64,000 nt of DNA from the NCBI GenBank assembly GCA_031257015.1, contig JAIRPK010000035.1, positions 59,521-123,520 on the forward strand, written 5' to 3'. Under the pieces are notes generated by a model that was not told the DNA's origin, did not search any database, and worked only from the letters and a program-made list of their open reading frames with translations. The stretch is from Tannerellaceae bacterium. Lineage in GTDB: Bacteria; Bacteroidota; Bacteroidia; Bacteroidales; Tannerellaceae. The translations under genes were made by a program, and so were the position numbers. Positions 35,137-43,509 of the stretch are shown here, piece by piece; position 1 is the first letter of the stretch; the number at the start of each line of letters is the position of its first letter.

Positions 35137-35922
35137 ATGGCCCATACAAACAATTTACCGACCAGAGAATCCGATTTTTACAAATGGCAAAAAGCCCTTA
35201 TTACCTACTCGCTCAACAACGCTGCACGATGGGGAATACCGCTTCCGGAAGACGGAAACAACACGCCCGGCGGCGTCGGCGGCGGTGGAATCGGACATGA
35301 TGCAGAGATTAACAGCGAAACAAAAAGTACAAGCTCCGATGCGGGCAATACGCCAAGCGAAAATCCCCTGAAACTCGTTCTGGAAGCCCGTGACATTTAC
35401 GAAGAAAAGTATGCCGCTGCAAATAATCCTGATACCAAGACCCCCGGTGTTATTACCGCAAAGAACGTTGCACTTAACAATTACAAATCAGAACTTCGCA
35501 AATTCCTCAGCGCCCATATTACATATAACCCACTTGTGACGGATGAAGACCGTAAAAATATGGAACTGCCGATACACAAGAAAACGCACACGACAATCGA
35601 GCGATACAGCGAGCCGCCAACGATGGACCTTGGAGTTCGCCGTGCAGGGCGCGTCGTCATCGCCTACCATGATGCCAGCAGCACGAGCAGGGCTAAGCCC
35701 TACGGTGTTTTTGGCGCATTAATCGCCTATTCCCTAAGCGACATCGATCATCCGCTCCTCCGCGACGAGCTGCATGAGAAGGTCATCTCGACGCGCACGC
35801 CTTATGTCCTCGAATTTTCCGACGAAGAGCGTGGGAAGATGCTTTACGTCTCGATCTGCTGGCAAAACACCAACGGAAAGCTAAGTCCATGGAGTGACGT
35901 AATGCGAATACTCATACCGTAA
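35137..35922 (+). CDS. Hypothetical Bacteroidetes protein with C-terminal FN3-like domain
   Basis: The 261-residue protein has no signal peptide. Residues about 10-35 (FYKWQKALITYSLNNAARWGIP) and 75-135 form helices, separated by a Gly/Ser/Asn-rich insert (GGVGGGGIG). Residues about 165-261 look like a beta-sandwich: RAGRVVIAYHDASS, SRAKPYGVFGALIAY, TRTPYVLEFSDEERGKMLYVSICWQN and GKLSPWSDVMRILIP. The end resembles the last strands of fibronectin type III modules. I have seen similar uncharacterised Bacteroidetes proteins but know no function. It starts 127 bp after the end of the array frame. Confidence 0.75.
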   Translation: MAHTNNLPTRESDFYKWQKALITYSLNNAARWGIPLPEDGNNTPGGVGGGGIGHDAEINSETKSTSSDAGNTPSENPLKLVLEARDIYEEKYAAANNPDTKTPGVITAKNVALNNYKSELRKFLSAHITYNPLVTDEDRKNMELPIHKKTHTTIERYSEPPTMDLGVRRAGRVVIAYHDASSTSRAKPYGVFGALIAYSLSDIDHPLLRDELHEKVISTRTPYVLEFSDEERGKMLYVSICWQNTNGKLSPWSDVMRILIP

Positions 35923-36355
35923 GCGGTGGATTAGAGACATAAAAATGTATAGAAAGATATTAATATAATAAGAGAAAAGTTGAATAGCCATGAAAAATGT
36001 CATCTGGCAATAGATGTAAAGTCAATTTATCAAAAATAATGTAATGCTTAACAGTTACCGGAGTAGAAATGTTTATGAAAAAGGAGAGCAAGAGGTTTAC
36101 GGATGCTAACAGACATATTGTTATTTTTCCTTTGTTTGATAACAATGTGTATTAAAAGTTATATCCGTTATAACTGCAACTTAATCGTCCCAATATTTAG
36201 TTACTGCCTTTGATACTGCTTCAATTATAAACAAAAATACTTCGGTAACTTTTTCATAACTTGTTTTTGAGAGAATTAGTTTCATTATAAATGTGTAATT
36301 AAGCAGTTATTTGTAAATTTTTGTGATGTTATTAAGTGGAGAGGTGAAAAGAAAA

Positions 36356-36395
36356 GCCAGCCGGTAGAAAAGAAAAGTTCTCCGGCGGGCTTTTT
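36356..36395 (+). terminator. Terminator-like hairpin
   Basis: GCCAGCCGG (36356-36364) and CCGGCGGGC (36382-36390) pair with one mismatch and are followed by TTTTTG. It lies more than 400 bp after the nearest upstream gene, so it may end a long 3' leader or an unrecognised short transcript. Confidence 0.55.
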
Positions 36396-36853
36396 GATTA
36401 TACGTCGAAAGACAAATATTAAAAAACCACCCACCTGCATGTTGACGCACGGCTGTTCCCTTATATATAGCTCAAAACACTTTGTTGAAAGACTCATTTC
36501 CCGTCATTGTTGGGAGAATTGCCGTTTTAGCTTATGCGATTACAAATACTGCGCTTCTCCGACTTGCTTTCAGACGCTTTATTCCAGGCTGTGGAAATAA
36601 CATTCCTTCCGGTCTGCACTCCTCATATTTCTTTTTCATAAATCTTTCAGACAACATATTTAATTGCATTTTGATGCCAAAGATGCTAAAGCATTGACTT
36701 GGCAATTCACTTGAGAGGGGAAATTTCCGCCCCACTTTTCTTTTTTCAAATTAACCGGCAGTAATCTCTTTTATAGAGAAAATATTTTGGATAACATGTT
36801 TGAAAAGTCAAAAAAGATTATTAACTTTGGACGACTTCAAAAAAATAACTTTG

Positions 36854-37023
36854 TTAAGACTTGCGACGAAGGCAATTGCAGAATCACCATCATAAAAAGA
36901 ACAAATAGCCGACAGAACGAACCGCATCAAAAACATTTTTAAGAAGTCAACGAAGGCAAAAGCAAAATTTACATCGGTAAAAAAGCTAATAGCCGACAGG
37001 GTAAAATGAGACAAAAACAATTA
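36854..37023. repeat. Imperfect direct duplication of about 85 bp
   Basis: Two copies start at 36854 and 36939 with TTAAGA...ACGAAGGCAA and share AATAGCCGACAG and CAAAAACA. Their offset is 85 bp. They are diverged and AT-rich and lie just upstream of the HEAT-like gene. A short minus-strand frame across them shows a matching two-fold amino-acid repeat (LSAISFF / LSAICSF), which follows from the DNA duplication. Confidence 0.6.
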
Positions 37024-37084
37024 AAAAAAGATTACTTTCCTCAATCGACTTTTATATAATGACACGCTTAAAAACAGTTCCATC

Positions 37085-38044
37085 ATGTTACTTATCACCG
37101 CCGTATCTTGGAAAAGCAAAGACAAGGAAACAGCCGTCGCCACCGTGGAGCGCCTTCTTTACAGCCGTAAAGATCAAAAGAAATTATCCCGCATTGCATT
37201 AGAAGCATTCGTTTGGGAAGCTCGCCTGGCTGCTGTTAGTCGTTTAATCCCGGAACAGAACCAAGCTATTCTGGCACAGGTTGCTCAGATAGACGAAGAC
37301 TGGCGAGTTCGCAAGGCCGCCATAAATAAATTAATCCCCGACCAACATCAAGCTCTGCTTGCCAGATTGGCAGAGCGAAGCCCCTCTCCTCCCCCTGCCG
37401 ATGAAGCTCAAACTGAAGAGCAACGCTTGAATTTGGCCAGAATTACCGGCGAAGAGCGCGAAAAATGGGCTTGCGTTGCCGCTATTGAGAAGTTAATTCC
37501 GCAGCGGCACCAGCCATTATTGGCCAAGATTGCAAAAAAAGATGCCCCAACGGACGTAAGTCGAGCTGCCTTGAGTCGCCTTATCGATCAATCATTAATA
37601 GCCGAAGTCGCCATGGAAGCAACCGAGCCTACCATCCGTCGTGACGCCATAAAAAAGCTGGTACCCGCTGAAAACCAGCAAATATTGTCCGAAATTGCTG
37701 AAACCGACCAGAATGCAGGCGTCCGCCTCTCGGCTTTGCGACGATTATTGCCGGAAGAAAACCAATATTTGCTGTCCAGGCTTGCAAAAGACGATGTCGA
37801 TGCGGATATTCGTCTGTACTCCTATTATAAAATAGACAATTTGACAGTCAGACGCAAGCTGGTTATTCATTATGGTAAAAACTTGCCTGATAATGCCGGT
37901 CTGCTAAAAAATATTTATGAAAATGAGGAAGACGATGAGTTGCTTGCAAGCATAACATCTCATCAAGGCGAGGTTTATCGTGAATCGCATTACAGTGAAA
38001 CCGCCTATGAATCGTCAACCATTCAGCATGTTTTCCGAGTATAA
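37085..38044 (+). CDS. HEAT-like / leucine-rich-variant repeat protein
   Basis: The 319-residue protein consists of about eight helical repeats of 28-30 residues with the pattern ...RxAAxxxLIPxxxQxLLAxxA (VSRLIPEQNQAILAQVA, INKLIPDQHQALLARLA, IEKLIPQRHQPLLAKIA, LRRLLPEENQYLLSRLA). A short Pro-rich insert sits near residue 100. Such repeats form curved solenoids that bind proteins or nucleic acids; the partner is unknown. There is no signal peptide. It stands alone between two long AT-rich gaps. Confidence 0.75.
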   Translation: MLLITAVSWKSKDKETAVATVERLLYSRKDQKKLSRIALEAFVWEARLAAVSRLIPEQNQAILAQVAQIDEDWRVRKAAINKLIPDQHQALLARLAERSPSPPPADEAQTEEQRLNLARITGEEREKWACVAAIEKLIPQRHQPLLAKIAKKDAPTDVSRAALSRLIDQSLIAEVAMEATEPTIRRDAIKKLVPAENQQILSEIAETDQNAGVRLSALRRLLPEENQYLLSRLAKDDVDADIRLYSYYKIDNLTVRRKLVIHYGKNLPDNAGLLKNIYENEEDDELLASITSHQGEVYRESHYSETAYESSTIQHVFRV

Positions 38045-38332
38045 ATCTCTAAATTTAGTTTCAATGCAATATGCCTTTGAAAAAATGAATATATACATAT
38101 AATATAGAGATATTGAAAAAGACTAAGTTTAAATACAAGACAGTAAAATCGTTTCTGACGACGAAAAATATCATTTGCATCATAACAATTATATAGACTT
38201 TGATTAGTATGAAAGTATAAAACATCCGAAAATGACAAGAAAAGAATAAGAAGCAGCGGCGAAAAAATGTCTCTCTAAAAAATGGACTTTTCCAAGCCTT
38301 GCATAAGAAAAGGAAAAAGCAGATAGACATTA
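38045..38332. other. Intergenic, no recognised content
   Basis: AT-rich stretch between the HEAT-like gene and the interrupted small membrane-protein gene. A minus-strand frame here (38061-38336) is hydrophobic and biased by AT content and is not supported. Confidence 0.4.
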
Positions 38333-38785
38333 TCATTCTATATAGAAAGGTCTTTTCACGTCAGCATAATTAAAAGCGATGCTGCCGCAAATAACTTTAC
38401 TGAAACAAGCTTTAATATGTTCCCAAAATGAAAGGCGATATTTAGAATTTACTGCCCAATTGTAAATATTATCCATTTCATAAATATATTGTTTGATACG
38501 TAGAGGAAAAGATTTATCTCTAAAAAGCATGTATTTCTTGTCAATAACAATTAAATACTCCGGTTTTTTTTGTATCATAAGAGATAAAAATGAACCTGAT
38601 AGAGAACTTAGGAGTAAACCGGTATGTTCTTTAAAAATATATGGATAAGTATCGATTAAAAAATTAGCAGCGACCGATGCCAATAAAATAATGGCAGCAA
38701 AACATATCTAATAAGCATTAGCGCTTCTTCTGGAAATACGTATAATTATCCCATCTTCTGAAATTATAATTTTGTTTGTTTGCAT
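38333..38785 (-). pseudogene. Small membrane protein gene interrupted by an in-frame amber stop
   Basis: The minus-strand frame from the ATG at 38785 reads MQTNKIIISEDGIIIRISRR and continues to a TAG at 38708-38710. Without any frame change it then continues ICFAAIILLASVAANFLIDTYPY..., a membrane helix, followed by a soluble part with PEYLIVIDKKYMLFRDKSFPLR and WEHIKACFSKVICG to the stop at 38333. The whole would be about 150 residues. Either the gene is a recent nonsense pseudogene, the stop is a sequencing error, or only the downstream part is made from a TTG start. No family recognised. Confidence 0.5.
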
Positions 38786-39124
38786 AAAATATTAAATTTA
38801 ATTTATTTGATTTATATATCAGTTTAATTAACTAGCAAATTTAGTTTTTAGGATCATACTAGTAATAAAGTCATCAAGTATATCTTTTTTTTGCAAAGAT
38901 ATTTTAATAAATACTCCTGCCAAACGCAAATGCAAAATGTAATGAATTAACCGACATTATTAAAAAAAGCGATTTTCTTTACATCAAAACTTTATGCAGA
39001 CTATGGAAAGACATAAGAAAAATGACCAAAACATATATCAAGAACAAGCTCCCAATTGCCTCTCTCTCCACTAGATTGAAATACAAGCTAATTCACCATT
39101 TAACAGCATATCTTGAAAAAATAA
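38786..39124. other. AT-rich divergent intergenic region
   Basis: About 340 bases between the interrupted minus-strand gene and the uridine-kinase-like gene. Apart from the promoter at its right end, nothing is recognised. Confidence 0.45.
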
Positions 39125-39157
39125 TTTGCTATTTTTCATTGCATTTTCCTACCTTCG
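39125..39157 (+). promoter_or_regulatory. Promoter of the uridine-kinase-like gene
   Basis: TTTG (39125-39128) and TACCTTCG (39150-39157; one mismatch from TAnnTTTG) are spaced by 21 bases. The predicted start of transcription lies within about 15 bases of the ATG at 39177, so the leader would be very short. Confidence 0.6.
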
Positions 39158-39176
39158 CAAAGCTAAATTTATGTAT

Positions 39177-40847
39177 ATGAATGAAATAATACAAATTTTT
39201 TGTAAGAATACAGGGAAGCTTATCGAAGTTGAAGCGGGAGCGTCTCTAATTGATGTATATGAGGCTGCTGAACGGCCTTTAAAGTTTCCGCCAATGAACG
39301 CGATTGTAAATAATAAGGTAGAAAGACTTGCGTATCGCTGCTGGATGCCTAAAGATGTGGAGTTTGGCGATTATACATCGCTGTCTGGGCAGCGTGCTTA
39401 TGTGCGTTCACTTTGCCACATATTATCGAAGGCTACGCATGATTTAATGCCGGATGCAATGCTTTGTTTGGAACATCCGGTATCGAAAGGCTATTATTGT
39501 ACGATTCGGAATGATGGCCAACTTGTTGATCGTGATGCTTTGGCACGCATCAAAAGGCGCATGGAGGAGATTGTTGAGGATGATATTCCGTTTATTTATC
39601 GAACAGTGAGAACGCCGGACGCTACGGCACTGTTCCGAAGCATGGGAATGACGGACAAAGCCTTACTAATCGAGACTGCAGGTATGGTTTATACGTCATA
39701 CTACGAACTTGCTGGTTATGCGAATTATTTTTATGGATGCCTGACGCCTTCTACGGGCTATATTGGGCTATTCGACCTTGTTCCGTATTTCGATGGAGCA
39801 TTGCTGCGCATCCCCCAGAGGACTAATCCTTCTGAGCTGGAGCCGCTGGAACGTCAGGATAAGATGTTTGGAGTTTATAAGGATAGCGTGCTACTACTCA
39901 ATGCGCTGGGCGTGGGTACGGTTGGCGATCTCAATAAGGCTGTAAAGGAGGGGCGTAGCCGCGAAATTATCCTTACATCCGAAGCAATGCAGGAAAAGCA
40001 AATCGCTCATATAGCGGAGGATATTGCCGGACGATATGTTGATGGATTGCGGATTGTGTTGATTTCAGGACCGTCCTCTTCAGGCAAAACGACCTTTGCA
40101 CACCGTCTGGGCGTGCAGCTGATGACAAATTATTATCATCCATTCAGTCTTTCACTGGATGATTATTTTGTAGATCGTGAAGATACGCCTCGTGACGAAA
40201 CGGGGGATTATGATTTTGAATCGCTATATGCTCTTGATTTGAAGTATTTTAACAGTGATTTAAACAAATTGCTCCATGGAGAGGAAATTGCTGTTCCGAC
40301 TTATGATTTTATTACCGGGAAGCGTTGCTACAAAGGAAAAAAGTTAAAGTTGGGAGATAATTCGCTTCTACTGATAGAGGGGATTCATGCGCTTAATCCT
40401 GAATTGACTGCACATGTTGACGGACGGCATATATATAAGGTGTATGTGTCGGCACTGACGTGCATTTCGCTGGATAATCACAATTGGATTCCAACGGCGG
40501 ATAATCGGTTGTTGCGCCGCATTGTCAGAGATTACCGATTTCGTAATTATTCGCCGGTACAAACGATTGCACGTTGGCCGAGCGTTCGCAAGGGAGAGGA
40601 ACGGTGGATTTATCCTTATCAAGAGGAAGCTGATTCGATGTTCAACAGCGCAATGCTGTACGAGTTGGCAGCTTTGCGACAGTATGCAGAACCTATTTTA
40701 GCCGAGGTTAGGGAGGATGAAAGGGAATATGCCGAAGCATATCGCCTGCTGCGTTTCCTTCGGTATTTTAATTTTATTACGGATCATGAGCTACCGGGAA
40801 CTTCGTTGTTGCGGGAGTTTCTTGGCGGCGGATCGTTTCATATATAA
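39177..40847 (+). CDS. Uridine kinase-like nucleoside kinase with N-terminal TGS-like domain
   Basis: From the Met at 39177 the protein has 556 residues. A small TGS/ubiquitin-like start (IIQIFCKNTGKLIEVEAGAS) leads into a threonyl-tRNA-synthetase-like second region (LEHPVSKGYYCTI, about residues 60-200). The C-terminal half is a P-loop kinase with LISGPSSSGKTTFAHRL (Walker A), SLDDYFVDREDTPRDETGDYDFES and LLIEGIHALNPEL, the signature of the uridine kinase family. This fused architecture is common in Bacteroidetes and Firmicutes, where it is annotated as nucleoside kinase; the true substrate is not settled. The start was chosen from the promoter and the domain start; Met at 39171 is possible. 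Confidence 0.88.
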   Translation: MNEIIQIFCKNTGKLIEVEAGASLIDVYEAAERPLKFPPMNAIVNNKVERLAYRCWMPKDVEFGDYTSLSGQRAYVRSLCHILSKATHDLMPDAMLCLEHPVSKGYYCTIRNDGQLVDRDALARIKRRMEEIVEDDIPFIYRTVRTPDATALFRSMGMTDKALLIETAGMVYTSYYELAGYANYFYGCLTPSTGYIGLFDLVPYFDGALLRIPQRTNPSELEPLERQDKMFGVYKDSVLLLNALGVGTVGDLNKAVKEGRSREIILTSEAMQEKQIAHIAEDIAGRYVDGLRIVLISGPSSSGKTTFAHRLGVQLMTNYYHPFSLSLDDYFVDREDTPRDETGDYDFESLYALDLKYFNSDLNKLLHGEEIAVPTYDFITGKRCYKGKKLKLGDNSLLLIEGIHALNPELTAHVDGRHIYKVYVSALTCISLDNHNWIPTADNRLLRRIVRDYRFRNYSPVQTIARWPSVRKGEERWIYPYQEEADSMFNSAMLYELAALRQYAEPILAEVREDEREYAEAYRLLRFLRYFNFITDHELPGTSLLREFLGGGSFHI

Positions 40848-40852
40848 AAACT

Positions 40853-41728
40853 ATGTGGGGTACATTTTTCAAGTTGCATATTTCAATTCTCCTAGCCGGC
40901 TTTACCGGGATTTTGGGAAAGTTAATTACGCTAAATGAAGGGCTGCTTGTTTGGTATAGGTTGTTAATTGCCGCAATTACCTTGTTTTTCATTCCGTCAG
41001 CGAAGCGTATCGGGATGAGGGCAGCCATGGGAATGATGGGGACAGGGGCGTTACTGGCGCTTCACTGGATATTTTTCTTCGGAAGTATTAAGGCTTCCAA
41101 CGTGTCGATCGGTGTAGCGACATTTTCAATGACAAGTTTTTTCACAGCGTTGCTTGAGCCTTTATTGAACCGCAAGCGGATTTCGGTGCGGGAGTTGATG
41201 ATTAGCATGATTGCCGTTATGGGAATTTTTTTTGTCTTTCATTTTGACACACGCTATCGAACCGGAATCATGCTAGGGGGAGCTTCGGCCTTGCTGGCGG
41301 CTTTATTTTCAATTGCAAACAAGTGGATAGCTAAGGAAAATGAGGTGCGAACAATTGTTTTTTATGAGATGACTGGTGGCTTCTGGGGTATCTCATTGCT
41401 GTTGCCTGTGTATTTGTTTTATTTCCCTTCGCCGACAATTATACCGGATTTATGGGACTGGATTTATTTGCTGATTTTTGGATTAGTTTGCACCGTTGGG
41501 CTTTATTTATTGCAGATAGAGGCGTTGAAATCAATCTCGGCATTTACGCTTAATTTGAGCTATAATCTGGAGCCAGTTTACAGTATTACACTTGCCATGC
41601 TTTTGCTTGGAGAAGCCAGGGACTTAAATGTTTCCTTTTACGTGGGGCTTTTTCTTATCGTATGTTCAGTGGGATTGCAGACGGGAATGACAGTTAAATT
41701 AAGGAGCAAAGACGGAGCTATTATATGA
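40853..41728 (+). CDS. EamA/DMT-family transporter
   Basis: The 291-residue protein has about ten membrane helices in the two five-helix halves of EamA drug/metabolite transporters. The first half has GILGKLITLNEGLLVWYRLL and ALHWIFFFGSIKASNVSIGV; the second has AKENEVRTIVFYEM and SISAFTLNLSYNLEPVYSITLAMLLLGE, a hallmark of the second EamA domain. It starts 5 bp after the kinase stop and is probably cotranscribed. The substrate is unknown. Confidence 0.9.
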   Translation: MWGTFFKLHISILLAGFTGILGKLITLNEGLLVWYRLLIAAITLFFIPSAKRIGMRAAMGMMGTGALLALHWIFFFGSIKASNVSIGVATFSMTSFFTALLEPLLNRKRISVRELMISMIAVMGIFFVFHFDTRYRTGIMLGGASALLAALFSIANKWIAKENEVRTIVFYEMTGGFWGISLLLPVYLFYFPSPTIIPDLWDWIYLLIFGLVCTVGLYLLQIEALKSISAFTLNLSYNLEPVYSITLAMLLLGEARDLNVSFYVGLFLIVCSVGLQTGMTVKLRSKDGAII

Positions 41729-41780
41729 AGATTTTAAGAACAGTATTAACTTGATAATTAATAAAAGTATTTAATAAAAT

Positions 41781-42323
41781 ATGAATTTTGAACATATATT
41801 TAAAGAAATTTCTCCGGAAGAGCTTCTTGATAATGTTTTTATTTTGGCAGGAAAAGAACCTTATGTTGTTTCAGCAGGAAAGAAGGCGAAATATAATTCA
41901 ATGGTTGGCAGTGGCGGCGGAATGGGATTTCTTTTCAAGAAGCCGGGAACGTGGTGTATTTTTCAACAGGGGCGATATACACTTGAATTAGTCATGGAAG
42001 AGCAGACTTATACTATTGCTTATTTTCCTTCCGAATATAAAAAGCAAATGATGTTTTTAGGCTCGAAAAGTGGGCGAGGCACTGATAAGATGAAAGAAGT
42101 TGAGCTAAGATGTATTCAAATGCCTTCCGGCAATATTTCTTTTGAAGAGGCAAGATTGATTCTTGAGTGTAAACTCGTACAAGTAACAACACCTGCGCCT
42201 AGTGATTTTTACTCTGAAGAAGCAAAAGACTGGATAAACGAAATGTATAAAGACCCACGTGAATTTAGGAAATATGTTTTTGGAGAAATTACTCATACAT
42301 GGGTTAAAAATACAAGATTATAA
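41781..42323 (+). CDS. Flavin reductase / flavoredoxin-like FMN-binding protein
   Basis: The 180-residue protein fits the split-barrel FMN-binding fold: KAKYNSMVGSGGGMGFLFKKP, then a CIFQQGRYTLELV strand, YTIAYFPSEYKKQMMFLGSKSGRGTDK and a C-terminal FGEITHTWVK strand. The GSKSGRxxDK motif is typical of the flavoredoxin-like group. It likely binds FMN and reduces flavin or transfers electrons in the cytoplasm. It lies 52 bp after the EamA gene and before a bidirectional terminator. Confidence 0.78.
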   Translation: MNFEHIFKEISPEELLDNVFILAGKEPYVVSAGKKAKYNSMVGSGGGMGFLFKKPGTWCIFQQGRYTLELVMEEQTYTIAYFPSEYKKQMMFLGSKSGRGTDKMKEVELRCIQMPSGNISFEEARLILECKLVQVTTPAPSDFYSEEAKDWINEMYKDPREFRKYVFGEITHTWVKNTRL

Positions 42324-42371
42324 AAGACATGCGTTTTAAAATAACGAAAAAATAATTCTCAATAAAATATT

Positions 42372-42428
42372 AAGGACGCTTTCGGGAAATTGCTCAGGTT
42401 TCTCCGCAAAGCGTCCTTTTCAATTATG
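42372..42428. terminator. Bidirectional terminator between convergent genes
   Basis: AAGGACGCTTT (42372-42382) and AAAGCGTCCTT (42418-42428) are perfect 11-bp arms with T-rich tails on both strands. They separate the flavin-reductase-like gene from the response-regulator gene. Confidence 0.8.
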
Positions 42429-42443
42429 CAAAAGTTATTCTAA

Positions 42444-43151
42444 TTAATCATCTTCGTCAAGAACAACGAGTTTATAGCCTTTTCCGTGAACGTTGATTAT
42501 ACCGACGAGCTTGTCTTCCCTCAGCTTATCACGTAACTTGGTTATATATACGTCCATGCTGCGAGCATTATAGTATGAGTCGTTTCGCCATACGTTGCGG
42601 AGTATATCTTCACGGCTGACCAGATTGTTCATATTTTCGCACAAGTACATTAGCAGGTCACATTCTTTTGTTGTCACCTTCGTTGTTTTCCCTTCGATGC
42701 TTAGCGTTTGTTTCGTGGCGTTGAGGTGAAATTTGCCGATCTGGTATGATTGTACGGACATGGACTTCAGGTGTTCCATTCGCCGCATTATAACTCGTAT
42801 CCTCATTTGCAATTCCTCCAAAGCGAAGGGCTTCCTCATAAAATCATCCGCTCCGAGGGTGTATGCTTCCGACATGGTTTGCATTGTCGGGTTTGTACTC
42901 ATAAAGATGAGTACGACGTCCTGGTTACCAGCTTTGATTGTACGGGCTAATTCAAATCCTTCGTTACACGAATTTTGTTCGAAACTAACTATGCAGACAG
43001 GGAATGGATTGTTTTCGTATGCTTTGTATGCTTCTTCACAACTTTCGCATAGAGTGATTCTAAAACCACTCATTTGCATAAACTCGCGAACAACTGTTCC
43101 AATGTTTTTATCTTGCTCGAAAAATAGAATCTCAATCTGTTTTTTTGTCAT
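42444..43151 (-). CDS. RprY-like response regulator with degenerate receiver domain
   Basis: The 235-residue protein is an OmpR-family regulator: a receiver (about residues 5-120) plus a winged-helix DNA-binding domain (about 135-230) with TTKECDLLMYLCENMNNLVSRE and YNARSMDVYITKLRDKLRED, close to Bacteroides RprY. The receiver has lost its phosphorylation site. Where CILDxMMP is expected it reads CIVSFEQN, with Ser56 in place of the acceptor Asp, and the acidic pocket reads EQD rather than EDD. The Lys in MRKPF (about residue 107) is kept. It is therefore probably phosphorylation-independent. No histidine kinase is nearby. It is the last gene of the RND efflux operon. Confidence 0.9.
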   Translation of the reverse strand: MTKKQIEILFFEQDKNIGTVVREFMQMSGFRITLCESCEEAYKAYENNPFPVCIVSFEQNSCNEGFELARTIKAGNQDVVLIFMSTNPTMQTMSEAYTLGADDFMRKPFALEELQMRIRVIMRRMEHLKSMSVQSYQIGKFHLNATKQTLSIEGKTTKVTTKECDLLMYLCENMNNLVSREDILRNVWRNDSYYNARSMDVYITKLRDKLREDKLVGIINVHGKGYKLVVLDEDD

Positions 43152-43169
43152 TGTCCTTTTAGATTGGGT

Positions 43170-43463
43170 TTATATAGACTGTTCTATGTTCCACATAAAT
43201 GCACGCAATCCTTGTTTCTCAGTTTCCATATCCAACGCATGTAATTGTTTCATAAATGGAGCCGCTTTACCGTCTTCAGTTACGACCAAAAAGGTGGAGT
43301 TTATTGTCGGCCAGGCATGGCTTCCGTAGTGAGGCTCGCCTTGATAGCTTCCGCGGCCTTCAACTTCCTTCCAGAATGTGTATCCTCTTATTGCGTTTTG
43401 CTTCATAATTGATAATACTGCATCGTAATATGCCTGATTACATGTTATTAAAATTGCCTTCAT
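43170..43463 (-). CDS. Small PII-like protein in the efflux operon
   Basis: The 97-residue protein starts MKAILITCNQAYYDAVLSIM and continues with a variable loop (RGSYQGEPHYGSHAWPTINS). FLVVTEDGKAAPFMKQLHALD and a final LRAFMWNIEQ strand follow. The strand-helix-strand repeat and loop position fit the GlnB/PII-like fold, and I recall similar small proteins beside RND pumps in Bacteroidetes. The effector ligand is unknown. It lies between the permease gene (46 bp upstream) and the regulator gene (18 bp downstream), so it may report metabolite or metal status to one of them. Family assignment is tentative. Confidence 0.6.
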   Translation of the reverse strand: MKAILITCNQAYYDAVLSIMKQNAIRGYTFWKEVEGRGSYQGEPHYGSHAWPTINSTFLVVTEDGKAAPFMKQLHALDMETEKQGLRAFMWNIEQSI

Positions 43464-43509
43464 AAAAGTATATGATATTTTTTTAATTTATAAACTTATC
43501 TCTGCCAAT

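Larger units (their letters stand above)
35923..37084. other. Long AT-rich intergenic region
   Basis: About 1.16 kb without a convincing gene. It contains a hairpin with a T-run (36356-36395) and an imperfect direct repeat (36854-37023), listed separately. Several short frames here have biased composition and no support. Confidence 0.5.

Noticed and set aside
36808..37020. Small minus-strand protein with an internal repeat
   Set aside because: The internal repeat simply follows from the 85-bp DNA duplication; very Phe-rich, no start or promoter support.
38683..38683. TTG start for the small minus-strand protein at 38333
   Set aside because: The same frame continues upstream through a membrane helix to an amber stop and then to an ATG at 38785, so an interrupted longer gene explains it better.
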